From Lepidostoma basale (taxonomy: Eukaryota; Arthropoda; Insecta; Trichoptera; Lepidostomatidae), in assembly GCA_022606425.2 (NCBI GenBank), contig JAHDVF020000240.1, forward strand, positions 4,425,501 to 4,489,500: a DNA stretch of 64,000 nt, written 5' to 3'. This document shows positions 39,655-49,905 of the stretch, in pieces (position 1 is the first letter of the stretch; the number at the start of each line of letters is the position of its first letter). The position numbers were made by a program, and so were the translations under genes. The notes beneath the pieces were generated by a model. That model did not search any database. It was not told where the DNA came from and saw only the letters and a list, made by a program, of their open reading frames with translations.

Positions 39655-40255
39655 TAACTAACTAACTAACTAACCATCACGCCGTCTCCCCGAAAGTGTA
39701 AGCAGAGAGAATGGACTGTCACATTTTTACTGATGCGGCACTCCATCCTTCTCTTTTCGCCCCGCGGGAGGCGCGGTGTGATGGGTTGCGAACCTCATCG
39801 CCACCAATAGGCATCTCCCGCGCACACTTCGATCGTCCAACACCCACAAAATAAATCTAAAACAAATAAAATAAAATACAATGATATAAAATAAAATAAC
39901 AAAATAAAAATAATTTTACACAAAATGTTCTTTTTAGACGGTGCACATATTGTCTATTTAATTTATAATATGTTCCACGTATCCACTGTTGTTTAATTTA
40001 GCACATAATGTAATAACACATAATGTTTTTTTCGATGTTGCACATGTTGACTTGGACAATCCGGACTTTTGTGTTTATTTAATTTATGTTACACGTATCC
40101 ACCATTTTTTAAATTATCTGTAATAAGGCACTTAACCAGCAAGAACTTAAAAATAATATTGAAGAAATTATTCAAATTGTTATTGGAACAAATGAAAAAT
40201 TTATTTCTACACCTGTCAAAATTCTTTACAAAAACGATAAAACAAATAAAACCTT
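39655..40255 (-). mobile_element. S element, full length
   Basis: (CTAA)n at the left, then the complement of the whole element back to the GTTTTATCGTTTTT start. It aligns with 1998-2580 over its length, so these two define the unit. Confidence 0.88.
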
Positions 40256-40256
40256 T

Positions 40257-40453
40257 TAATCTGATTAATTTGATTAATTTGTCAAATTAATTAAACTAAT
40301 CAGATTTTAAAGGTTGGTCATGTTAGAAGTCGGAGGAATCGACATGCGTGTATGACTCGTTGTATGAATGTGGAGGAAGCTAGAGAGTTTGCCAGGATAG
40401 AGTAGTGTTATGGTCCATTCTCTCTGCCTACCCCTGTGGGGAAACGGCGTGAT
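40257..40453 (+). mobile_element. Alpha-LINE 3' end with short inverted start
   Basis: ATCAGATTTTAAAGGTTGGTC to ATGACTCGTTGTATGAATGT encodes ILKVGHVRSRRNRHACMTRC and MNVEEAREFARIE. The first 25 bases are mirrored to the left (AACCTTTTAATCTGATTAAT). No (TTAG)n tail follows. Confidence 0.7.
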
Positions 40454-40624
40454 AACCTGCTACTGTGAAAGCCCGAGCAACACAAAATTCAGATATGTAG
40501 GTGGCACGTTTGGGAATGTGCTTAATTATTGTCTATAAACTGTAAATTTAAAAACCTTACCTGAAATTAATAATGGAATTTTCATATATGAATGAAAACT
40601 ACTAAAAGTAGCTTATGTGTAATG

Positions 40625-41080
40625 TAAAAATGTAATGTAAAAATTACTGTTAAGTTGATCAGATTGAAGTTTTTGGTTCGACATCATTATTAAGTCATTA
40701 GGGAGTTTATTAAATTCTGTAGAGGCTATAAATTGTAAGGATTTTACACCGAATCTAGTTGAACCCAATGCTTCTTATTCTGTGAGCGCGTATCATGTTG
40801 GTGTACGTCCGTATTGAGTATTGGCCGAGTATTAGAGTGCGTTGATGACTTTATTATTTGTAGTATAGTTTTAGTGATCTCTAATTTTGGATGGATTTGA
40901 AATGGAATTATTTTCGTCTGAGAATATAGGGCCCTTACATGAGTGTACCACGGTAGACGGAAAATATTTCTAACAGCCCGATTTTGGATCACCTGAATCT
41001 CAGTAGCTTTCTTCTTTGTAATAAAGCCCCAAATACAGGAAAGGTAAGACAGATGAGAATGTATCATGGAGTAGTAAACA
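40625..41080 (-). mobile_element. CR1/jockey-like LINE 3' end
   Basis: The minus ORF (40744-41067) reads MIHSHLSYLSCIWGFITKKK, VIQNRAVRNIFRLPWYTHVR, PFQIHPKLEITKTILQIIKS and HQHDTRSQNKKHW, followed in another frame by VKSLQFIASTEFNKLPNDLI. This is the typical C-terminal region of CR1/jockey-type ORF2 (HSHLSY, IQNRAVR, HDTRS). Confidence 0.85.
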
Positions 41081-41084
41081 TAAA

Positions 41085-41225
41085 TTGTCTATATTCTTAC
41101 GCATATATCGAGGTGTGGGATCCATCCTCTGGACATGCGAACTCCAGTATCTTCTGCGTTGTTTTCCCCATCCTCTGCACATGCGCAATCCATTATCTTC
41201 TGCGTTGTCTTCCCCATCCTTAAGC
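41085..41225 (-). mobile_element. Delta-type scrap with local duplication
   Basis: The minus strand reads WGKQRRRYWSSHVQRMDPTP. A block of about 55 bp holding TCTTCTGCGTTGTTTTCCCC is repeated once in tandem. Confidence 0.6.
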
Positions 41226-41229
41226 AAAT

Positions 41230-42889
41230 GAAATAACCTGAAAACAATTTAATTATCTTTGAATATTTTAAATCTCAGCATAATGTAGAATTTAATGGAG
41301 TGGAATGGAAAAGAAAGTAGAATTGCAACATGCAGATGCACCAATATGGCTCATTAACAAAATAATTTCAATCCCAATACAAAAATATCCCCATTAGACC
41401 AGTGGTCTCTCACACCAGGCTCCTCTAGTGAATTATTTTATCAAAACTTAATATCTTATCCCAAAGATATAGATTTTCGCCCTGCCAGAATAGTCTTACA
41501 TTAAAATAACATTATTAAAATAGATTATACCAATTAAATAACTAATTATTACACTACGAAACGTCATAACCTAAAATGACACGTTAGTAAAACGAATAAA
41601 TCAATTGTCTATAAACAGTAAATTTAAAAACCTTACCTGAAATTAATAATGTAATTTTCATATATGAATGAAAACTACTAAAAATAGCTTATGTGTAATG
41701 TGAAAATGAGCCGGTTCTCATTCGCTACTCCAGGGTACATGTAATTCACTGATCATCCGTTGTTTGACTGATCTAATTCCATTTTAACGAAGTTATTTTG
41801 CACGCTGCATTGGTAATTTTCGTCCCATCTCTGATCTGTTACTTTATTTTCCTAGAAATAAACGGAAAAAGTCATAAGAATTGTGTCATTCATTCATATT
41901 GTAATTCATATTGTATATCATTAGAACTTTCTTACCGTTGCTGTGGTAATGTAACAATTTCCCTGACGAAAGTATGCGTATAAAGAAAACGGCAAAATAG
42001 AATAAACTGAAAATATATTTATGAATTAGAAATATAAATATTATATTATACTTACGGAAGCAAGTTTCTTCACATTCTTTTAGAGAGCCTCGACGTTACT
42101 TTTAATCCCAGAAACTTCATAACCTAAAAGTACCGAAACTTCATACCTACAAAATATTACGACGTAGAAGAAGAGTTTGACAGTTCAGAGACCACGTGAC
42201 CAATCGAACGGCTAGAATTCTAGAAAACGAATATCATTAAGTAATCACCGTCGAACGTAAGAGAAACGAATAAGTTTCAGCCACACGAAAAAATAAAATT
42301 TCGTTCATAACCTCAAAATGACGCGTTAAAATTATACTCGCCAAAATTAAGAAGTATAATTACCTGTCTACATTAATGTACATTAAAATATGGCCAATAA
42401 AATAGACTGTACCAATTAAACAACCAATTATTTTAGTACGTAATAAGTAAAACGTATTAAGTATTATACATCCCAAAGTAAAACGCAATATATTGGACTG
42501 TCAGAATGAAAAACACATTGTTGCCACTACACAAAATTACATGGAGACTGAATTCTCTCCAGACTGTGTCAAACGAATATAGACTCAAAAGATTGATACT
42601 CAGGTGATACGAACATTAAGGTCTATATTCGTTTGCACTACGAAAATTTTCAATTAATTGATTAATTTATAAAGTTAATTAGAGCTCGATTAATAACAAA
42701 AATATGCCTATGACGACCGCTGAATTCCACTTAGTCCATTCTCCAAATTTCAAAAGGATCAGCTCAGGAATAACCTCAGAAATAGTCGACACACACCCGG
42801 AAGATTGCCTTTTATTTATATAGATAGAAGATATATTGTATAATATAATAGGGAAAAAGTAATTTTGTATTTTCGCTTTATAAAAAGTG
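41230..42889. other. No gene; part of the 4-kb repeat region
   Basis: AT-rich, with the second copies of the internal blocks named for 38765-42830. Several CATAACCTAAAATGACACG-type phrases recur (41570, 42115, 42310), suggesting decayed internal repeats. No ORF of note. Confidence 0.4.
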
Positions 42890-43500
42890 TTACAGTTATC
42901 CGGTTTGAGTCAAATATGCGCCGTTCTGTTTGATAACTTGTTGCCAACGAGAATCCAACTTTATAATGCCCCTCTCATAGAAACCCTTGTCCCTATTGGC
43001 AAAAAACTCGGACAACAAATTTTCACAGGCCTCTATTGAGACCAAATTTGTACCACCAAGCGCGTTGGTCATAGACAGGAACAGGTGGTAGTCACTTGGT
43101 GCCGGGTCCGGACTGTGAGGTGGATACATAAGAACTTCCCATCCGAGCTCTCGGAGCTTCTGGCGCGTCATCAAAGATGTGTGCGGCCTAGCGTTGTCCT
43201 GATGAAACACGATTCCTCTTTTATTCACCAATCTTGACCACTTCCGTTCGATCGCCAGCTTCAAACGGCCGAGTTGTTCACAGTAGAGGACAGAATTAAG
43301 CGTTTGGCCTTAGTAGCGGCTCATAGTAGAGTATTCCCTGCCAATCCCACCAAACACACAGCAACACCTTCCTGACAGACAGTCCTGGGATGGCCACAGT
43401 CTGGGCAACTTCGTTGGGTTTCGACCACGATCTCTTTCGCTTGTAATTGTCGTAAGTGACTCACTTTTCATCACCAGTCACCATCCGCTTAAGAAATCGG
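42890..43500 (-). mobile_element. Mariner transposase relic
   Basis: The minus ORF 42896-43264 reads RKWSRLVNKRGIVFHQDNAR, PHTSLMTRQKLRELGWEVLM, YPPHSPDPAPSDYHLFLSMT and ends ENLLSEFFANRDKGFYERGI to AYLTQTG. HQDNARPH and DPAPSDYH hold the second and third catalytic aspartates (34-residue spacing type). Upstream, to 43500, MVTGDEK followed by a stop and other frames gives the first catalytic region. Stops and a frameshift separate the parts. Confidence 0.9.
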
Positions 43501-43566
43501 TCGATTTTGTTGCGATTCTTTCCGATTTTGTTGCGATTTATTCGTCGTAATTTCAATTTTAATTTA

Positions 43567-43765
43567 AAGACCTTTGTGGCAGAGTGGCAAGAGCCATGAC
43601 TGTCATACCGAAGGTCGGGGTTCCATTCCCGGCGATGGAAGTGTGATTATCACATTGTTATGTGTGTGGTTTAGAATGATAATAATACATGATAATAAAA
43701 TGGCGATTGACTAGCTACATAACTATCACATGTCAGGAGAATCAATAGCTAAAATGTTGCTGCAT
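43567..43765 (+). mobile_element. T-SINE copy
   Basis: TGGCAGAGTGGCAAGAGCCA (box A region) and GGGGTTCCATTCCCGGCGAT (box B with one change), then AAGTGTGATTATCACATTGT. It lies 150 bp downstream of the splice donor of exon A. Confidence 0.8.
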
Positions 43766-43917
43766 ATAAATGTGGAAATCAACGGGAAACTACCACATTA
43801 GTATGGCCCAAGTGGCATCTGAACCAAAATATGTGAAAAAAATCTTTTCTGCAAACCAATCTCTAAAATTAAAACTAAAAATGGAATTGTTGAAAAATAT
43901 ATTGGTAAGGAGCTAAC

Positions 43918-44057
43918 CGGTGGTTCGCCTTCATCCTTGTACCACCTCGGTGTGGAAGGAGGATTGCTGTCCACTTCGCATCTCAGCGATATGGGGGTCC
44001 CTTCAGATAGAGGAAACCCGAATCCCGGAACTCGGCTGATGGCGAAGCGAGGCGGAT
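43918..44057 (-). CDS. Exon A of an Ig-superfamily cell-surface protein
   Basis: A 140-bp internal exon. The acceptor is TTGTTTCTACAG before ATCCGCCTCG and the donor is GAACCACCG followed by GTTAGC. It enters in phase 1 (two bases of a split codon, aspartate if the previous exon ends in G) and leaves in phase 0. The 46 whole codons read PPRFAISRVPGFGFPLSEGT, PISLRCEVDSNPPSTPRWYK and DEGEPP. ISLRC is the B strand with the first disulfide cysteine, and RWYKD holds the core tryptophan of the C strand. It joins exon B at a phase-0 border, giving DEGEPPVPQSDDG. Known Ig adhesion proteins of insects have this domain style. I do not assign an orthologue. Upstream exons were not found in 44058-64000. 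Confidence 0.93.
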
Positions 44058-44129
44058 CTGTAGAAACAAGAAAAATATAATTAACATCTTATACAGATAA
44101 TAGGTTAAAGAATTAACATAAGTAAAGCA

Positions 44130-44525
44130 AAATTCAAAGTCTTGAAACTGTAACATTGTCCAAACAAAGTGCCGAGAAACTACGAGTGACACAAAGAGCC
44201 ACATTAGGAATAAGCCTAAGGGACAGAATCAGAAACGACATGGTGAGAGAAAAAATAAAGGTCACTGACATCACCCAATCGCCGGGTGGCGACTTTAAAA
44301 TGGCAATGGGCAGGTCAAGTAGCCAGAAGCTCAGATAAAAAATGGACAAGAAGACTGCTGACTTGGAGACCGCGGACGGCAAATAGAAGTGCAGGGCGAC
44401 TGCATTACGGTGGAAGGATGATCTGAACAGACACGTCGGAATAACTTGGATGCAGTCTGCACAAGACAGATGGAAGCGAATGGAGGAAGCCTTTGTCCAG
44501 GAGTGGACGGGAATAGGCTGAGGTA
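44130..44525 (+). mobile_element. Gamma LINE 3' end
   Basis: Reads KQSAEKLRVTQRATLGISLR, DRIRNDMVREKIKVTDI, then with frameshifts GRPHYGGRMI-like and a final EWTGIG. Close relative of 36236-36885. Confidence 0.85.
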
Positions 44526-44880
44526 GAAAGCAAAAGATGCAAGATTGGTTCATATAGACGTCCCTTGGGCGGCCTCTGCAGTTCCTGCCCTCGACTATTC
44601 CCTCTGCTATAAAAATAAGCAGGCCTGGGTGCCTGATGTAATGGTCTATCCAGTTTGCTCTTTGCTGGGCAATCCTTTTGAGAATTGAGCACTTCAAAAA
44701 GTCTTTTCCATTCCACTTTATCGAAGGTCGAAGGTCAATAAACGCTACGTACGTATCCTCGACCTTACTTATTCGCTTTTCTGATACAAGCATCAGACTC
44801 AAGATTGCATCCTTTGTGCCTGTATCTCTTCTGAAGCCATTATGGCTTCTCGGGTGTATTCTCGATATTTCTTTCTGCCC
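44526..44880 (-). mobile_element. Epsilon-type LINE with palm deleted
   Basis: The minus strand reads GFRRDTGTKDAI, LMLVSEKRISKVEDTYVAFI, then STFDKVEWKRLFEVLN (reverse-transcriptase motif A region). This is fused within a few codons to ILKRIAQQRANWIDHYIRHP and EGIVEGRNCRGRPR of the C-terminal domain. About the whole catalytic core between them is missing. Confidence 0.75.
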
Positions 44881-45186
44881 TTTTTTATCAAAACATTGGT
44901 CAGAATCTCTGATGCATGTGATTTTATGCTTGATGCATAAGGGTGGGGTTATACCTAAGGGTGGGGTTCATTTTTAAACTAATTAGGATTTTAAGGGAGG
45001 GAGGGTCAACGGGAACCTTTCCAACATGGTAATTGATTTCAAATTTAGTTGTTTGTTAGGAATATTATCATAATTTTTAATGGCCTTTTTTATTTCCAAA
45101 ATTACAAAATTATTTCATGTTATTAAATGAATGATGACAACAACTATATTTTACCGTTTAGACCATTATATTTATTAAATGAATAA
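44881..45186. other. No recognised gene
   Basis: AT-rich, with a short duplication of AAGGGTGGGGTT near 44940-44965. Confidence 0.35.
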
Positions 45187-45298
45187 CAACAACAACAACA
45201 AACCATCACGAAGTTTTTCCGCAGAAGTAGGCAGAGAGAATGGACCGTCACACTGCTCTATCCTGACACACCTCTCTACCTTCCTCCACATTCATGAG
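45187..45298 (-). mobile_element. Alpha-LINE 3' tip with (AAC)n tail
   Basis: AACAACAACAACAACAAACC precedes the complement of the last 30 or so codons of alpha, a tail variant shared with 46362-46400. Confidence 0.7.
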
Positions 45299-45599
45299 GT
45301 TTAACACCAGAGAGCGCCAGTGTATATTTCGGACCTCTGCGTGACACCCATGCCAACGGAAAGGCAACGATCAGTAGAAACAAGTGCAAACAACATTACG
45401 ATTCCAGTCAGAGCCAATAAAGCAAGTTTCTATGTTCGTCCTTCAGCGTTGCGGGTCCGTTGGTGTGGTATATCCTAAATGTTAATATTAAGTATGAGGA
45501 TAGTGACGTTAATTTAAAGAAACTTCGTAAGACTGTTCGGTCAGTCATTTCCGAGTGCGCCCTTGGAGTAATTGATTTTACAAAACGGCGCACTTAAAA
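45299..45599. repeat. Fragment related to the 4-kb repeat
   Basis: CAGAGCCAATAAAGCAAGTT and a following GTCCGTTGGTGTGG block match 39125-39190. The remainder is unassigned. Confidence 0.4.
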
Positions 45600-45965
45600 T
45601 ACAAGTCATCAGCCGTCTGTCATCCACTGCTAAATGTAGACCACTCCCAAAGCAAGCCACCGCCCCCTTTGTTTTGCTACTCCCATCCATCCATGTCCAG
45701 CAATCCTCTTCAGATCGTCGGTCCAGAGGGCAGGGGGACGTCCGACTCTGCGGAATCCTGTACGCGGTCTCCACTCCAGAACCCGCCTCCCCTATCGGCC
45801 GTCGGTTCTCCGACAGATATGGCCAGCCCATCGCCACTTCAGCCCGCCCATCCTCAGAGCCACCTCAGTCACCTTGGTTTGTTGTCGAATAAATTCGTTT
45901 CTAAATCTGTCACTCAAGGTTATTCCAAGCATGGCTCTTTCCATGGCGTGTTGGGCGACCTCGAA
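45600..45965 (-). mobile_element. Gamma-type LINE fragment
   Basis: The minus strand reads ERAMLGITLSDRFRNEFIRQ, TKVTEVALRMGGLKWRWAGH, then in another frame GRPPALWTDDLKRIAGHGWM and GVAKQRGRWLALG. Order and motifs match the gamma group. One frameshift. Confidence 0.8.
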
Positions 45966-46361
45966 TCTATGGACTAGACCTTTAAAATATAAATCATCAA
46001 AGTAATAATGATAATAATGAAAGAGGCAGCCGAGACGATGGACCTAGATATTTCTTCCTCCTCTTTTAACTCCCTTGATGTGATTAAATTGGCTGTAGTT
46101 TGTTTTTTTCGGTTCACGATCTTCATTCTTGAATACTTTAATAGAGGATCATGTTGGATTTGATTGGCAGATTGATTAAAATATACCCACCACTAAATAC
46201 GTGATAAGAAAACTACTAATTCACTTCACGACGCCATTATTACACCCCTTCTCAAAGTCTTGCGCCCCTGATTATCTACTTCTGTTTTTGACGTTGATAT
46301 AAAGATATAATTTAAATTCTAATTAATAATTTTCCGTATTCAATTTGACAAATTTATGTAA
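45966..46361. other. No recognised feature
   Basis: AT-rich, no supportable gene or repeat. Confidence 0.4.
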
Positions 46362-46838
46362 CAACAACAACAACAAACCATCGAGCCGTTTCCTAGAAAG
46401 AGTCTTCTTCTTCTTTCGGTGCCGTGTCAGGTCCCCCCCAACGTGGGGGATGACTGCAGCAAAGGCATATCTATCCAGCGCCACTTGCAACAGGTTCTGA
46501 ACTCTTGTTATTCCTGTCCACTCTGTGATGCTCCGCAGCTAGGACAGCTGACTTCTACCAACTCCCCGACGTCCCTCCACTTTGCCCATTAATATCAGTC
46601 GAAGAAGGTGGAATTTTACTCCCCTTAGGACATGACCCAAATGTGAGACCTTTCTAATTTTCACTCTCGACAACAGCTCTCTATTGGCTCTGGTTCTCTG
46701 TAGTACGTCTGCTTTACTAACCCTATCGGTCCACGGTATACGGAGCATTCTGTGGTATATTCACATCTCGAATGCTTCCAACCAGTTCATTACATTCACT
46801 TTTAGAGTCCAGGTTTCGCAGCCATATAGTAGAACAGA
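46362..46838 (-). mobile_element. Beta-LINE 3' end joined to an alpha tip
   Basis: 46362-46400 is the (AAC)n tail plus 20 bases of alpha. 46402-46838 is beta: NVMNWLEAFEM, then MLRIPWTDRVSKADVLQRTR, ANRELLSRVKIRKVSHLGHV, LRGVKFHLLRLILMGKVEGR and VTRVQNLLQV-like, ending in CACGTTGGGGGGGACCTGAC and an (AAG)n tail at the left. Confidence 0.85.
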
Positions 46839-46847
46839 CCATGAACA

Positions 46848-47490
46848 GATCTCTACATGAGGGAGTATGGAAGCTATCCTTGGAATATGAATATGGAATG
46901 CTCGGAACCAATTCTCTACAGCTTCGAAGAGATGGACATCTAATTACCCATTTCTTTAGATTAATTAGGGGATACTTCGAGAACTCGGCCGTACTGGAGG
47001 GTGTTCGGCTTTTTGTCCCCGATAGATATCTCCGACAGCGACAGCACAGATTGTTTTACCTACCGGCTGCCAGAACCAATCTGCCTCTGGTGACACCGGT
47101 GGAAGAGCAATTAGTCTGCTGAACGCGGTCTCCTCGGAGATCGACGTCTTTCATGTTAGTGAAAGTACGTTCAGAAGGCAAATACTCTTAATTCTGGAGA
47201 GTATCCTGTCTTCCTAATGTTGAACCATCTCTTATGCGTTTCTGGTAGTATACTAACTAACTAACTAACTAACCATCACGCCGTCTCCCCGAAAGGGTAG
47301 GCAGAAAGAATGGATTGTCACACTTTAACCGATGCGGCACTCCATCCTTCTCTTTTCGCCCCGCGGGAGACGCGGTGAATACTATATATAATATATTATT
47401 TTACCTGTTCTCAATACATGCCTTTAAAATAAAATTTGTAATGTCTGTTGATGAAATCAACTGATTTGATTTAATTTGATTTGATTTGAT
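46848..47490 (+). mobile_element. J LINE 3' end, interrupted by an S element
   Basis: Reads YEYGMLGTNSLQLRRDGHLI, THFFRLIRGYFENSAVLEGV, YLRQRQHRLFYLPAARTNLP, LLNAVSSEIDVFHVSESTFR and ILESILSS plus stop in adjacent frames. The 3' UTR is broken at GGTAGTATACTA by the S element at 47252-47376. It then resumes as AATACTATATATAATATATT and ends in a (GATTT)n tail at about 47465-47490. Confidence 0.88.
47252..47376 (-). mobile_element. S element inserted in a J LINE
   Basis: (CTAA)n then the complement of 115 bp of S ending at GGGAGACGCGGTG. ATACTA occurs at both borders, fitting a short TSD. Confidence 0.8.
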
Positions 47491-47499
47491 ATATAACAT

Positions 47500-47640
47500 T
47501 ACATCATTCTTTGTCGAAGTTTCAAGTTAATATTATCGTTTCAAAAGAATGTTTTCATTTTATTAAATGCAGTAGGCAGAGAGAATGGACCGCCACATTA
47601 CTCTATCTTGACACACGTCTTAAAATTCGTCCACATTCAT
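47500..47640 (-). mobile_element. Beta scrap joined to alpha scrap
   Basis: 47500-47572 (minus) reads AFNKMKTFF, stop, NDNINLKLRQRMM. 47573-47640 is the complement of the alpha 3' end (GGCGGTCCATTCTCTCTGCC). Confidence 0.7.
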
Positions 47641-47664
47641 AATAATACTGTTCGAACCTTATGT

Positions 47665-47790
47665 GGTATTTTAGAGGTGAGAAAATGACGTAATTTTCCA
47701 AAGGCCGCCCAACTGAATTCTTCGGTCGGCTTCTTTCTCGAAATTGTTTCTGCCTAATTGAATGATTTGGCCAAGCTAAATGTACATTTT
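47665..47790 (-). mobile_element. Gamma-type LINE scrap
   Basis: The minus strand contains KPTEEFSWAAFGKLRHFLTS, matching TEEF(S)WAAFGKL on the minus strand at 58840-58893. Confidence 0.65.
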
Positions 47791-48239
47791 AAAAAGATTT
47801 TTTACATTTTTTAATTGTTCCGATGCGAACATTCATTATTTGAATGTTCGCATTGGAAAATGCTGGTAAAGTGTACGAATGCGTAGAAAGTTTCGTCTCT
47901 ACCACTTCACCCTTTCCAATACGAGATTGTTCTACAAGAGCTAACTTAATCAAGCAATTAGGATGTCAGAAAGTATCCCAGACCAGTCGTTAGAATGCAA
48001 ATTTAAGAATACAATTGTTTGAAGTGTCTATTAAAGTGTACGATGGGTTTTTACTGCGAATATAAAGTTCTTTGAGTAAGATACGTATGTAAATATATGT
48101 CTGGACTAGCTTATGATGATAGCTTATGGTAAGAATAATGGACATACAAAAAATTTATTCGAATAAAATCTTCTCTACTTCTTCTTATTCTTAGTTTTCT
48201 TGATGCTCCATCCCTTATTTAAGGATAAAATCACGAAAA
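47791..48239. other. No gene; one short hairpin
   Basis: GATGCGAACATTCA and its complement around 47831-47861 form a perfect stem of 14 bp with a 3-5 base loop. Otherwise AT-rich. Confidence 0.4.
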
Positions 48240-48490
48240 AAATCGGCTCCATTTAAAGAAGAACAAAGTGCTGTTTCACCAAGACAATGCACCGTGTCAC
48301 GAATCAATGAAAACGATGGCAAAATTGCATGAATTATGCTAAGAGTTGCTTCCCCATCCACCGTATTCTCCAGAACTGCCCCCCGGTGACGTTTTCCTGT
48401 TTGCAGACCTCAAAAGAATGTCGCCGGGAAGAAATTCAGCACTGATGAAAAGGTAATCGCCAAAACTGAGGCTTATTTTAAGGCTAAAGA
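48240..48490 (+). mobile_element. Mariner transposase fragment
   Basis: Reads HLKKNKVLFHQDNAPCHESM, KTMAKLHELC, a stop, then LLPHPPYSPELPPGDVFLFA and DLKRMSPGRN. Both catalytic-aspartate motifs (HQDNA, PPGD) are visible. Decayed and distinct from the copy at 42890. Confidence 0.85.
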
Positions 48491-48504
48491 GAAATCGTAC
48501 TGTA

Positions 48505-48735
48505 TGACCGTCTAGTGGCCTGTTTCTTAAGAGGAATTGGCCTCCTGCGAAGTCGACTCCCAGCTGTCGATCCATCTCTTTGGTGGTCTACCCGGGGTCT
48601 TCTACCATGAGGCTGATCGTGCAACACAATGAAGGGGAGTCTGGATTGATCCATTCTCCTCACGTGTGCATACCAGTTTCTTCTCCTTTGCCTTACCCAC
48701 CTAACGACATCCTCGTGAGAGTGACAACTTCGTGA
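48505..48735 (-). mobile_element. Delta-type LINE 3' end
   Basis: The minus strand reads EDVVRWVRQRRRNWYAHVRR, MDQSRLPFIVLHDQPHGRR, then after a frameshift RPPKRWIDSWESTSQEANSS. Confidence 0.85.
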
Positions 48736-48942
48736 GAGCATGGACTGAAGTTTTTGCTGAGGTCGGAACTTAGCCGATCCTCAATTTTAATTATAAGTAT
48801 TTTTTAATTTGCTTGTTAATTTTTCTTTTCTCTTCTTATTTGATGTGTTTTGTTATCTCTGGGGCTGCTGCTCCGAGTTTATTTATTATTATTATTATTA
48901 TTGTTATTACTGTAATCATTTGTTTATTCTTTCTTGCTTTTT

Positions 48943-49905
48943 TTATTTCATTATTATTATTATTTTTTTAACCTCGGCCAATCGTCTCGACCGTAAGTTA
49001 CCGTTTTGTGAAGTCACTTGCCCCTTTGAGGGGGTGCCGATTTTCTTGCTGGGGGGAGGGCAGACTAATCCGCAATGCCGGACCTCGTCCTCCTCCTGCT
49101 TAGTTCAATTGCATTATTTTTCTTCTCTTAAATATATTTAGTATAAACTTCCTATGTTACCTTCCCTATCCCACATATTAAATTAATTTCCTTATTTCCC
49201 CCATCCTGCATTTCGTCTCCTCCCTCCCCGCCTGTGCCTCCTGCTGTGCATTCTTCTCTGGTTTCAATCCTGGGATTGGTTTGCAGCAATTTCTTCTATT
49301 CTTCTCTTCCATTCTTCCCTGTCTTGTGCGGCTCTTTTGAAATCTGCATATGATGAGCAGGGCACGTCCACCAACAGGTCCTCCAGGTACTCTCGGCGTG
49401 GGCGTCCCCTAGAGTTTGTCCCCTCGGTCATACCCTCCATTATGGCATGCAAGAGACCTTCTCGACGTATTACATGGCCGATCCATCTTGCCCGCCTTTC
49501 GGACAAGGTCCTGAGTATGTGTCTTCCTCCTTCGATTCCTTGAAGAACTTCCTCATTCGTGATGTGGTCTCTCCAGGAAATTCCTAATAGTCTTCTATAG
49601 GACCACATCTCAAAAGCCTCTAGTCTCCGTTTATCCCTTTCGGATAGGCACCATGTCTCGCAGCTGTACATCAAGATACTCCATACATAGGTCTTGATGA
49701 GGAGTATTCTCAGTTTTAGGTCTATATTATTTGACTCTATTATATTCGACCTTTTATTAAATGCAAGCCTAGCCTGATGTATACGGCTGTCGACCTCGCT
49801 CTTAGACCGACCGTCCCATGTTATTTTACTCCCGAGGTAGACAAACTCCTTGGTGTTCTTTAGTGGAACTCCTGACATCACTACTCTCATCTGATGTTGC
49901 GTTCG
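48943..49905 (-). mobile_element. Epsilon LINE, 208-residue intact frame plus 3' UTR
   Basis: The minus ORF 49264-49890 reads VPLKNTKEFVYLGSKITWDG, SRIHQARLAFNKRSNIIESN, KTYVWSILMYSCETWCLSER, RRLEAFEMWSYRRLLGISWR, RARWIGHVIRREGLLHAIME, RGRPRREYLEDLLVDVPCSS and QDREEWKRRIEEIAANQSQD plus stop. No break is seen. The following 300 bp (GGCCGAGGTTAAAAAAATAA and (AAT)n) look like its 3' UTR and tail, by inference. Endonuclease and palm are absent by truncation. It is the best-preserved LINE protein segment in the window. Confidence 0.88.

Larger units (their letters stand above)
38765..42830. mobile_element. Possible repeat of about 4 kb with nested insertions
   Basis: Left end GAGACTAGCTGACCCGGCAACGCTTCG and right end CCTTTTATTTATATAGATAG resemble the two ends of a widespread arthropod repeat. 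Superfamily not assigned. A 100-bp block (GTCTATAAACTGTAAATTTA and on) occurs at 40530 and 41608. A TATTTTACACGCTGCATCGG-type block occurs at 39425 and 41788. Gamma, S, alpha, CR1-like and delta pieces lie inside. Identification as one element is inference. Confidence 0.4.

Noticed and set aside
48809..49141. 110-codon ORF with tyrosine and cysteine runs
   Set aside because: It reads through an (ATT)n microsatellite and probable LINE 3' UTR in antisense. Low complexity, no domain.
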